64,000 nucleotides of DNA from Halorarum salinum (GTDB lineage Archaea; Halobacteriota; Halobacteria; Halobacteriales; Haloferacaceae), in NCBI RefSeq assembly GCF_013402875.1, contig NZ_CP058579.1:1798001-1862000 (forward strand), in the 5' to 3' direction. Below, in pieces: positions 16,544 through 24,419 of this stretch. The notes below the pieces were generated by a model. That model was given only the letters and a program-made list of their open reading frames with translations, made no database searches and had not been told where the DNA came from. The translations under genes and the position numbers were made by a program. Position 1 is the first letter of the stretch; each line of letters begins with the position of its first letter.

Positions 16544-17686
16544 ATGCACGTCGTCGTTCTCGGAGCGGGCTACGCCGGGCTCACGCTGACCCGCCGCCTC
16601 GAATCCCGGCTCCCCGCCGGGGCGGAGCTCACGCTCGTGAACGACGGTCCGAACCACGTCCTCGTCCACGAGATCCACCGCGCGATCCGCCGACCCGCGG
16701 TCGCCGCGGTGATCTCGATCCCAATCCGGGGGCTGCTGGACCGCGCCGAACTCGTCGACGCCCGGGTCGACGACGTGGACGCCGACGCCCGTACGGCCAG
16801 CCTGGAGGCCGGGAACTCCGTCTCGTGGGACTACGGCGCGGTCTGTCTCGGTTCGGAGACGGCCTACTACGGCATCGAGGGGCTTCGCGAGCACGCGACG
16901 CCGATGAAGTCGCTGGCCGACGCGACGACCGTCCGGGAGGGGTTCCTGCGGCTGTGTGAGGACGGCGGCCGGGCGGTCGTCGGCGGCGCGGGGCTCTCGG
17001 GCGTCCAGGTCGCGGGGGAGCTCGCGGCGCTGGCGGCCGAGGAGGGAGTCGCCGTCCCCGACGGCGTCGAACTCGTCCTCCTCGAGCAGTTCGCGGAGGT
17101 GGCGCCGGGGTTCCCCGACAACTTCCGACGCGCGGTCCGGGAGGAACTGGAGGCGCGGGACGTGGACGTGCGGACGGGGACGACCGTCGAGCGCGTGACC
17201 CGGGACGCCGTCGGCACCGACGAGGGGGAACTCGGCTACGACGAGTTCGTCTGGACGGGCGGAATCGCCGGGACCGCCGCGGTCGGCGGCGACCGTCCGT
17301 CCGTGCGCGCGGACCTCGGGCTGACCGATCGGACGTTCGCGCTCGGCGACGCCGCGCGCGTCGTCGACGCCGACGGCGACCCCGTCCCGGCGAGCGCGTC
17401 GGCGGCGGTCCGCGAGGCGGAGACCGCGGCGGTGAACGTCGCTCGGCTGGTCGAACACGAGATGGACGGCTCGGCGGCCGACTTCCGCCCGCGGCTCTCC
17501 CGGTACCGCTTCGACGTGCCCGGCTGGCTCGTCTCGGTCGGCGACGGCGCCGTCGCACAGCTCGGCCCGACGGTCCTCCGCGGGTCGGCCGCGAGGGCGA
17601 CGAAGGCCTCGGTCGGCGCCGGCTACCTCACGTCCATCGGGGCCGTCCGGCGGGCGGCCGCGCTCGCCGAGGCGGAGCTACGGTGA
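16544..17686 (+). CDS. NAD(P)/FAD-dependent oxidoreductase, type II NADH dehydrogenase-like
   Basis: This 380-residue flavoprotein starts with the FAD-binding motif VVLGAGYAGLTLTRRLE. A second dinucleotide site follows (AVVGGAGLSGVQVAGELA, about residues 145-162), and the FAD-contact segment FALGDAARV is near residue 266. The pattern is that of NDH-2/sulfide-quinone-reductase-like enzymes, which pass electrons from NADH to quinone at the inner face of the membrane. The cysteines of sulfide:quinone reductases are absent, so NADH dehydrogenase-like is favoured. The donor is unproven. Confidence 0.85.
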   Translation: MHVVVLGAGYAGLTLTRRLESRLPAGAELTLVNDGPNHVLVHEIHRAIRRPAVAAVISIPIRGLLDRAELVDARVDDVDADARTASLEAGNSVSWDYGAVCLGSETAYYGIEGLREHATPMKSLADATTVREGFLRLCEDGGRAVVGGAGLSGVQVAGELAALAAEEGVAVPDGVELVLLEQFAEVAPGFPDNFRRAVREELEARDVDVRTGTTVERVTRDAVGTDEGELGYDEFVWTGGIAGTAAVGGDRPSVRADLGLTDRTFALGDAARVVDADGDPVPASASAAVREAETAAVNVARLVEHEMDGSAADFRPRLSRYRFDVPGWLVSVGDGAVAQLGPTVLRGSAARATKASVGAGYLTSIGAVRRAAALAEAELR

Positions 17687-17743
17687 CGGCTCCGATCCGC
17701 CGGAGGCGGGGTGCTTAACCGCCTCGCACCGCTACAACCGGCG

Positions 17744-20656
17744 ATGAGTGACGCGGCGCAGGTAGGGGGGATGGACGCCTTCGCCGCGCTCGGCGAGTCG
17801 GTGCGCGCGGCGCTCTCCGAGCGCGGGTTCTCGACGCCCACGGAGCCGCAGCGCCGCGCCATCCCGCCGATCGCGGCCGGGGAGAACGCGCTGGTCATCG
17901 CGCCCACCGGCACCGGGAAGACCGAGACGGCGATGCTCCCGGTGTTCGACGCGCTGGTCACGGGGAGGAGTCCACGCGGGGACCCGGCCGACGCCGACGC
18001 CGGCCCGCCCGAGGGCATCGGCGCGCTGTACGTCACGCCCCTGCGCGCGCTGAACCGCGACATGCGGGGGCGGCTGGAGTGGTGGGGCGAGTACCTCGAC
18101 CTCGACGTGCAGGTGCGCCACGGCGACACGACCGACTACCAGCGGACCAAGCAGGCGAACGACCCGCCGGACGTGCTCGTCACGACCCCCGAGACCGTCC
18201 AGGCGATGCTCACCGGCGAGAAGCTCCGGGAGGGGCTCTCGGACCTCCGGCACGTCGTCGTCGACGAGGTTCACGAACTCGCCGCCTCGAAGCGGGGCGC
18301 CCAGTTCACCGTCGCGATGGAGCGCCTGCGCGCGCTGGCGGGCGACTTCCAGCGCATCGGCCTCTCGGCGACCGTGGGAGACCCCGACGAGGTCGGGCGG
18401 TTCCTCACCGGCCACCGCGGCGACGTGGAGGGGTCGCCGCAGGCGTCCGACCGCGGCTGTGAGATCCTCGAGATCGACGCCGGCGCGGACGTCGAGTTCG
18501 ACGTCGTCTCGCCGGAGGTGACCGACGAGGACGAGCGGCTGGCGGGCGAACTCGCCACCAGTGCGGACGTCGCGAGCCACGTGCGGTTCATCCGCGACCA
18601 GGTCGCGGACCACGAGTCGACGCTCGTGTTCGTCAACACCAGACAGACCGCCGAGGCGCTCGGCGCCCGCTTCACGGCGCTGGACGCCCCCATCGGCGTC
18701 CACCACGGCTCGCTCTCGAAGGACGCCCGAATCGAGGTGGAGGACGCGTTCAAGTCCGGCGAACTCGACGGGCTGGTCTGCACCTCATCGATGGAACTCG
18801 GCATCGACGTAGGCCGGGTCGACCACGTCGTCCAGTACAACTCCCCCCGCGAGGTCGCGCGCCTGCTCCAGCGCGTCGGGCGTGCGGGCCACCGCCGGGG
18901 GGAGACGTCCCACGGCACGATCGTCACCGACAACCCGGACGACACGCTGGAGGCGCTGGCGATCGCCCGTCGGGCGGCCGCCGGCGAGGTCGAGGACGCC
19001 GGCATCCACCACGGCAGTTTGGACGTGGTCGCGAACCAGATCGTCGGCCTGCTCATGGACGTCGGCGAGATCGACGCGCGGGAGGCGTACGAACTGGTGA
19101 CCGGGGCCTACCCGTTCCGCGATCTCGCGGAGGGGACGTTCCGCGACGTGGTCCGGCAGCTGTCGAACAACCGGCTCGTCTGGGTGGACGAGGAGCGGGA
19201 CGTCCTGGAGAAGTCCGGCGGCACCTGGCAGTACTTCTACCGGAACCTCTCGATGATCCCCGACGAGGAGACGTACGACGTGACCGACATCTCCTCGCGC
19301 CACCAGATCGGAACGCTCGACGAGCGCTTCGTCGTCAACTTCGCCGCGCCGGGCGAGACGTTCATCCAGCGCGGGGAGATGTGGCGCATCAACGACATCG
19401 ACGACGAGGAGGGGACGGTGAACGTCTCGCCGATCGAGGACCCCGCCGGCGAGGTGCCCTCGTGGACGGGCCAGGAGATCCCCGTCCCGAGCGCGGTCGC
19501 CGCCGAGGTCGGGGAGATGCGCGGCGTCGCGGAGCCGCAGTTCGCCGGCGGGGCCGACGTCGAATCCGTCGCCCGGGAGTTCGCCGCCCGCTACCCGGCC
19601 GAGCCCCGGACCCTCGAGGTCGGCCTCTCGCAGGTCGAGCGTCAGGTCGAGGCCGACGCGCCGATGCCGACCGACGACCGCGTCGTCCTCGAGGGCCAGG
19701 GGCGCTCGATCACGCTGAACGTCGCCCGCGGCCACGAGGTGAACCGGACGCTCGGGCGCCTGCTCTCGGCGCTCGTCGGACAGCGCACCGGGTCGTCGGT
19801 CGGCATGGACGCCGACCCCTACCGGGTGGAACTGGAGGTGCCGACGTCGGTCGACCCCGGCACCGTCATCGAGGTGCTGGAGGAGACCGACCCCGAGCAC
19901 GTCGAGGCGCTGCTCGAACTCGCGCTCAAGCGGTCGGACACGCTGAAGTTTACGCTCACCCACGTCGCAGCGAAGTTCGGCGCGTTGAAGCCGTACCAGG
20001 CGGACAAGCGGTTCGGCGCCGACCGCCTCATGGCCGCCCTGGAGGACACGCCCGTCTTCGACGAGGCGGTCCGGGAGGTGTTCCACACCGAACTCGCCGT
20101 CGAGGAGACGGCGGATCTGCTCCAGTCCATCCAGTCGGGCGACCTGGAGGTCGTCACGGCGCGGGAGCCGACCCCCGTCGGAACCGGCGGGCGCTCCTCG
20201 GGCAGGGAGTTCCTCGTGCCCGAGAACGCCGACGCGTCGGTGATCCAGACGATAAAGGAGCGCATCATGGACGACCGCGTCATCCTGCTGTGTCTCCACT
20301 GTCACGAGTGGAACCACACGACGAAGGTGCGGCGCGTTCGCGAGACGCCGCGGTGTCCGAACTGCGAGTCGACGCGCGTCGCCGCGCTCAACCCCTGGGC
20401 CGAGGAGACGGTGGCCGCGGTCCGGGCCGACGAGAAGGACGAGGAACAGGAACGCCTGACGAAGCGGGCGTTCCGCGCCGGGAGCCTCGTGCAGGCTCAC
20501 GGGAAGCAGGCCGTCATCGCGCTGGCGGCCCGCGGCGTCGGGCCACACAACGCCGCGCGCATCATCGCGAAGCTCCGCGAGGACGAGGACGACTTCTATC
20601 GGGACATCCTGGCCCAGGAGCGCCAGTACGCCCGGACGCAGAGCTTCTGGGACTAG
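17744..20656 (+). CDS. Lhr-family ATP-dependent DNA/RNA helicase
   Basis: This is a 970-residue superfamily 2 helicase. Motif Q/I is TEPQRRAIPPI...APTGTGKTE, motif II is VVVDEVHELA (a DEVH box, typical of Lhr), motif III LSATVGD, and motif VI LLQRVGRAGHRRGE. The C-terminal Lhr domain ends in a zinc-binding knuckle with CLHCHEWNH and RCPNCES. Lhr proteins act in DNA repair and RNA processing. The ATG at 17744 is taken because an upstream in-frame start adds only 11 non-family residues. It starts 57 bases after the oxidoreductase gene. Confidence 0.92.
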   Translation: MSDAAQVGGMDAFAALGESVRAALSERGFSTPTEPQRRAIPPIAAGENALVIAPTGTGKTETAMLPVFDALVTGRSPRGDPADADAGPPEGIGALYVTPLRALNRDMRGRLEWWGEYLDLDVQVRHGDTTDYQRTKQANDPPDVLVTTPETVQAMLTGEKLREGLSDLRHVVVDEVHELAASKRGAQFTVAMERLRALAGDFQRIGLSATVGDPDEVGRFLTGHRGDVEGSPQASDRGCEILEIDAGADVEFDVVSPEVTDEDERLAGELATSADVASHVRFIRDQVADHESTLVFVNTRQTAEALGARFTALDAPIGVHHGSLSKDARIEVEDAFKSGELDGLVCTSSMELGIDVGRVDHVVQYNSPREVARLLQRVGRAGHRRGETSHGTIVTDNPDDTLEALAIARRAAAGEVEDAGIHHGSLDVVANQIVGLLMDVGEIDAREAYELVTGAYPFRDLAEGTFRDVVRQLSNNRLVWVDEERDVLEKSGGTWQYFYRNLSMIPDEETYDVTDISSRHQIGTLDERFVVNFAAPGETFIQRGEMWRINDIDDEEGTVNVSPIEDPAGEVPSWTGQEIPVPSAVAAEVGEMRGVAEPQFAGGADVESVAREFAARYPAEPRTLEVGLSQVERQVEADAPMPTDDRVVLEGQGRSITLNVARGHEVNRTLGRLLSALVGQRTGSSVGMDADPYRVELEVPTSVDPGTVIEVLEETDPEHVEALLELALKRSDTLKFTLTHVAAKFGALKPYQADKRFGADRLMAALEDTPVFDEAVREVFHTELAVEETADLLQSIQSGDLEVVTAREPTPVGTGGRSSGREFLVPENADASVIQTIKERIMDDRVILLCLHCHEWNHTTKVRRVRETPRCPNCESTRVAALNPWAEETVAAVRADEKDEEQERLTKRAFRAGSLVQAHGKQAVIALAARGVGPHNAARIIAKLREDEDDFYRDILAQERQYARTQSFWD

Positions 20657-20777
20657 ATACGGGGCGGCTTCGTCGGAACGTGTTCCCCGAGTACAGTAGC
20701 GTGAAACGGCCGACCGAGGACCTGGCGAGCTCGAACCGCGTCCGCACGTTCGAAAGTAACCCGGTTCCAGTTTGGAA

Positions 20778-20791
20778 TAAAAAATCTTAAA
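20778..20791 (+). promoter_or_regulatory. TATA-like box of the Tat-exported protein gene
   Basis: The AT-only stretch TAAAAAATCTTAAA stands out in GC-rich DNA, with its centre about 30 bases before the GTG at 20815. This supports a leaderless transcript and the choice of GTG as start. Confidence 0.6.
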
Positions 20792-20814
20792 TGGGATGGT
20801 AGTGGGCACCGAGT

Positions 20815-22137
20815 GTGTCGAAAGCGGTACAGAACGGGAAACCAACACGTGCGAACCGGCGGACCGTCCTCAGGGGCGTGGCCGCGACCGCGGGCCTCGG
20901 AGCAGTACTGGGTTCGGCATCGACGCTGGCCAGCGAGGAGTCCTCGGGGGAGGGCGACGAGGGAGCGACTGCCGGGACCTACGGGGCGACCGCCGAGGCC
21001 GAGGAGGCGGCCTCCCCCGCGACGGACCGGCCGGGGACGCCGAAACTCGGCGCGAACCTCAACGGACGGCCGCGTCGCCTCGGGAACGACCTCGCCCGCC
21101 TCGACGCGAGCGACACGACCTGGGTTCGCGCGTTCCTCGATATCAGGGACAAACTGAACGACGGGCGGGACCCGAGCGGGGACCCCGACGTCCTCGCGCT
21201 CCGGCGCGCCGCCCGCGAGAAGGGCTGCAGGCTCGTCGTGAGCCTGAAGTGGGGGTTCGAGGTGAACTGGCGGTGGGACCGCAAGGAATCGAGGAGCGTC
21301 CCGGAGCCGGACTCCGAGGACGAGCGGAGCCTGCTGTCGTGTGCCACGCAGTATCTCGGGGCGATCGGCACGCCGGTCGACGTCGTCGTGCTCGGGAACG
21401 AGCCGATGTGGGAGACGAAACGCGAGGACATCACGGGGGAGGACCCGCCGATCCTCCGGTTCACGCTGAACCTCAAGGAGCACCTCCTCCGGCACGGCGA
21501 CCACGGCGACCCCGCGTACCTCCTCGGGGCGATCACCCGGCTCTACGACGACCCCGTCCGAGAGGAGCGGTTCCCGACGTTCTGTCGGGAGACGTTTCGG
21601 ATCGCGAGGGAGGACGACGACGTCGACGGCGTCGACCTGCACGTCCACTACGACGGGCGGGAGGAGGCCCGGAAGGCACTCGAAATCGCGCGCGATCGGC
21701 TCCCCGACGGGACCATCACCGTCACGGAGTTCTCCCCCGTCTTCCGGTACGACAGGCACGTTCGGACGCCGATCGGCGAGTGGGGGGCCGGACGACGGTT
21801 CGCCGGCGAGTACGGCTACTCGCCGGACGTGACGGCCGTCGACTACTTCGAACGGGCGAAGGCCGATCCGCGTCCGCCCCGCGAACTGGCGGACTTCTAC
21901 GACGCGATGCCCTGGTACCGGGCGGATCAGCTCAGACGGGACTACCGGCTGTTCGAACGGTTCGACGTCGACGTCGGCACGTTCGGGTTCCTCCAGGACG
22001 TCGGGATGCGCGACGTCGACTGGCGGCGACCCGACTGGACGCCGTTCCACATCAACTTCCTCCACCAGGACGCCCTGATGGAGGGCCGGGGCGCCCACCC
22101 GCTGTACATCGACGACTACCGGGAACTGGCCGGATGA
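20815..22137 (+). CDS. Tat-exported glycoside-hydrolase-like (TIM-barrel) protein
   Basis: This 440-residue protein has a twin-arginine signal (NRRTVLRGVAATAGLGAV, Arg15-Arg16) and an acidic Ser/Glu/Ala-rich spacer to about residue 72. A domain from about residue 75 resembles clan GH-A glycosidases. VVLGNEPMWE (Glu196) fits the acid/base at the end of strand 4 and TVTEFSPVF (Glu305) the nucleophile at the end of strand 7, spaced as in that clan. No family can be assigned from memory, so substrate is unknown. GTG is the start because it gives the full Tat signal and sits behind a strong TATA box. It is probably a monocistronic secreted enzyme. Confidence 0.7.
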   Translation: MSKAVQNGKPTRANRRTVLRGVAATAGLGAVLGSASTLASEESSGEGDEGATAGTYGATAEAEEAASPATDRPGTPKLGANLNGRPRRLGNDLARLDASDTTWVRAFLDIRDKLNDGRDPSGDPDVLALRRAAREKGCRLVVSLKWGFEVNWRWDRKESRSVPEPDSEDERSLLSCATQYLGAIGTPVDVVVLGNEPMWETKREDITGEDPPILRFTLNLKEHLLRHGDHGDPAYLLGAITRLYDDPVREERFPTFCRETFRIAREDDDVDGVDLHVHYDGREEARKALEIARDRLPDGTITVTEFSPVFRYDRHVRTPIGEWGAGRRFAGEYGYSPDVTAVDYFERAKADPRPPRELADFYDAMPWYRADQLRRDYRLFERFDVDVGTFGFLQDVGMRDVDWRRPDWTPFHINFLHQDALMEGRGAHPLYIDDYRELAG

Positions 22138-22196
22138 CTCCGCGTCGGGGCCCGCGTCCGCCCTCGGCTCCGTTCGGTCGGCGATCCCGACCGTAG

Positions 22197-22205
22197 CTAT
22201 TTACC
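22197..22205 (+). promoter_or_regulatory. TATA-like box of the beta-hydroxyacid dehydrogenase gene
   Basis: CTATTTACC lies about 26-34 bases upstream of the ATG at 22231, the usual haloarchaeal spacing. Confidence 0.45.
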
Positions 22206-22230
22206 CCACAACGCCGCAGTGTGAGGCGAC

Positions 22231-23142
22231 ATGACGGACGAGACGATCGGTTTCGTCGGACTCGGTATCATGGGCCTCCCGATGGCGAAGAACCTCGTCG
22301 ACGCGGGCTACCGCGTCGTGGGACACAACCGCTCCGACGAGCCAGTCGAGGAACTCGTGGAGCACGGCGGCGAGGCCGGCGGGTCGCCCGCCGGCGTCGC
22401 CGAGGAGAGCGACGTCGTCCTGCTGTGTCTCCCCGACTCGCCGGACGTGGAGAACGTCGTCCTCGGCGAGGGCGAGGAGCCCGACCCCGTGATCGACGGC
22501 CTGCGCGAGGGGACGACGCTCGTCGATCACTCGACCATCTCGCCGACGGTGGCCGAGCGGGTCGCGGAGCGGCTCGCGGACGAGGGCGTGACGGCGCTCG
22601 ACGCGCCCATCTCCGGCGGCGAGGAGGGTGCCATCGAGGGGACGCTGTCGATCATGGTCGGCGGCGACGAGGAAGCACTGGAGGAAGTGAGGGACGTCCT
22701 CGACGTGATGGGCGAGACGGTCACGCACTGCGGTCCAAGCGGCGCGGGACAGACGACGAAGGCGTGTAACCAGATCGTCGTCGCCGCCCAGATGGTGGGC
22801 GTGAGCGAGGCACTGGTGTTCGCGGACAACGCCGGCGCCGACCTCGAGGCCGTGGTGGACGCGATCAGCGGCGGGGCGGCGGGGTGCTGGACGCTGGACA
22901 ACCGCGCGCCGGACATGATCCACGGCGACTTCGACCCGGGCTTCTTCGCGGAGTACCAGTACAAGGACCTCCGCATCGCCACCGACGCGGGCGAGGCGTT
23001 CGGCTCGCCGATGCCCCAGACTGCCCTCGCACACGAACTCTACAAGACGATGGTCCAGAACGGGATGGGGAGGGACGACAACTCCGGCGTGATGCAGGTG
23101 CTGGAAATGATGGCGGGCGGCGAGGCGCGGGTCGACGGGTAG
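22231..23142 (+). CDS. Beta-hydroxyacid dehydrogenase (3-hydroxyisobutyrate dehydrogenase / tartronate semialdehyde reductase family)
   Basis: This 303-residue NAD(P)-dependent enzyme has the N-terminal motif FVGLGIMGLPMAKNLVDAGY and the substrate-loop segment DAPISGGEEGAIEGTLSIMV. The catalytic lysine is in GQTTKACNQIVV (Lys177). These are the defining motifs of the family, which includes 3-hydroxyisobutyrate dehydrogenase, 2-hydroxy-3-oxopropionate reductase and 6-phosphogluconate-dehydrogenase-like enzymes. Length matches the family. The exact substrate cannot be read from the sequence, and neighbours give no hint. Confidence 0.9.
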   Translation: MTDETIGFVGLGIMGLPMAKNLVDAGYRVVGHNRSDEPVEELVEHGGEAGGSPAGVAEESDVVLLCLPDSPDVENVVLGEGEEPDPVIDGLREGTTLVDHSTISPTVAERVAERLADEGVTALDAPISGGEEGAIEGTLSIMVGGDEEALEEVRDVLDVMGETVTHCGPSGAGQTTKACNQIVVAAQMVGVSEALVFADNAGADLEAVVDAISGGAAGCWTLDNRAPDMIHGDFDPGFFAEYQYKDLRIATDAGEAFGSPMPQTALAHELYKTMVQNGMGRDDNSGVMQVLEMMAGGEARVDG

Positions 23143-23187
23143 TCGGTCCCCGCGTCGTGGCCCCGGGCGGCCCGATCCGGCCGTCCG

Positions 23188-23571
23188 TCAGGACTCCCAC
23201 TCCTCCAGGGTCGTGCTCACCGCGCGGGCGAGCGCGTCGAAGTCGCGCAGTTCCACGCCGTCGGTGGTCACGAACACGGCGGCGTTCTCCCCGCCGACGC
23301 GGACGAGGTAGCCGTTCTCGAACACCCGGAGCGTGTACCGGTAGTCGCCGAGCTCCGAACCGCCGTACGCGTCGGCCGTCGTGTTGAAGTCCTGGCGCTC
23401 GATGCCGATGAAGTCCATCAGGTCGGCGTCCCGCTCCAGGTCGTCCCGGAGGTACACCTGCTGGAAGTCGGTTCGTGTGAAGTACGTCACGGACCGGAGG
23501 TTGTCGCCGACGGTCGTCCGGCACGTCGCGACGAGCCGCTCGGTCGCCTCGGCCGGCAGCAGTCCGTCCAT
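23188..23571 (-). CDS. Haloarchaeal protein of unknown function
   Basis: This acidic 127-residue protein starts MDGLLPAEATERLVATCRTT. It contains SVTYFTRTDFQQVYLRDDLE and a C-terminal alpha/beta segment YTLRVFENGYLVRVGGENAAVFVTTDG. It has no membrane segments or recognisable catalytic motifs. The layout of a short helix then several strands resembles other uncharacterised haloarchaeal DUF proteins that may be sensor or adaptor domains. It is convergent with the upstream dehydrogenase and divergent from the methyltransferase. Confidence 0.75.
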   Translation of the reverse strand: MDGLLPAEATERLVATCRTTVGDNLRSVTYFTRTDFQQVYLRDDLERDADLMDFIGIERQDFNTTADAYGGSELGDYRYTLRVFENGYLVRVGGENAAVFVTTDGVELRDFDALARAVSTTLEEWES

Positions 23572-23690
23572 GGCCCGCCCTCTCGCTCCAGGTGGTTGAC
23601 CGCACCGGTTCGCGACGGGGTCGCCGAGGGTGTGCCATTCAATACCACGTATCGCTCGGATTTACGATCCGACTCCGGCCAGTCGAAGAC

Positions 23691-24410
23691 ATGTCCGACC
23701 CCTTCGGGCGCGCGATCCGCGACTTCCACCGCGGCGAACAGGACGAGCCGTTGCGGCAGTTCGACGGCGACGAGTCCCTCGACCACCCGATCGAGGACTT
23801 CTACTTCGGCGAGGTCGACCCGGAGGACGAGCGGACGAGGTGGCTCGAATCGCGCCTCTCCGGGCGGTTCCTCGACCTGGGCGCCGGCGCGGGCCGCGAC
23901 TCGCTGTACTTCCAGGATCGCCTCGAGACGGTCTCCCTGGAGGTCTCCGAGCACCTCGTGGGGACCATGCGCGAGCGCGGCGTGGACGACGCGCGGCTGG
24001 GGGACATGTTCGCGCTCCCGGAGCAGTTCGAGCGAGGTCGGTTCGGGTCCGTGCTCGCCTACGGGACCCAGCTCGCGCTGGTGCGGTCGATGCGGGGGCT
24101 CCGCGAGTTCCTCGGGGACCTCGCGCGGGTCACGACCGACGACGCGACGGCGATCCTCGACAACTACGACCCCGAGTACGAGGGGGCTCGGGAACTCCTC
24201 GGCTACCGGCACGACCCGACGCCGGGGCTCGGCTTCCGGGTCATGCACTTCGAGTACGAGGGGGACGTCGGCGACACCCTGCTGTTCCGACTGTTCTCCT
24301 CCGACAGGCTCCGCGACGCGTGCGTCGGAACCGGGTGGACGCTCGACGGGGTGAGCCGTGGGGCGGTCGGAAACGAGTGTCACTACATGGCGGTGCTGGA
24401 GAAGGAGTGA
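23691..24410 (+). CDS. Class I SAM-dependent methyltransferase
   Basis: This 239-residue protein has the SAM-binding motif I as FLDLGAGAGRDSLYFQ. An acidic residue at the end of strand 2 (LEVSE) and the motif SVLAYGTQLALVRS follow. The N-terminal ~50 residues (FHRGEQDEPLRQFDGDE) are family-specific. The substrate is unknown. The ATG at 23691 is favoured because the longer upstream reading is non-family sequence. Confidence 0.8.
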   Translation: MSDPFGRAIRDFHRGEQDEPLRQFDGDESLDHPIEDFYFGEVDPEDERTRWLESRLSGRFLDLGAGAGRDSLYFQDRLETVSLEVSEHLVGTMRERGVDDARLGDMFALPEQFERGRFGSVLAYGTQLALVRSMRGLREFLGDLARVTTDDATAILDNYDPEYEGARELLGYRHDPTPGLGFRVMHFEYEGDVGDTLLFRLFSSDRLRDACVGTGWTLDGVSRGAVGNECHYMAVLEKE

Positions 24411-24419
24411 CCGGCCCGG

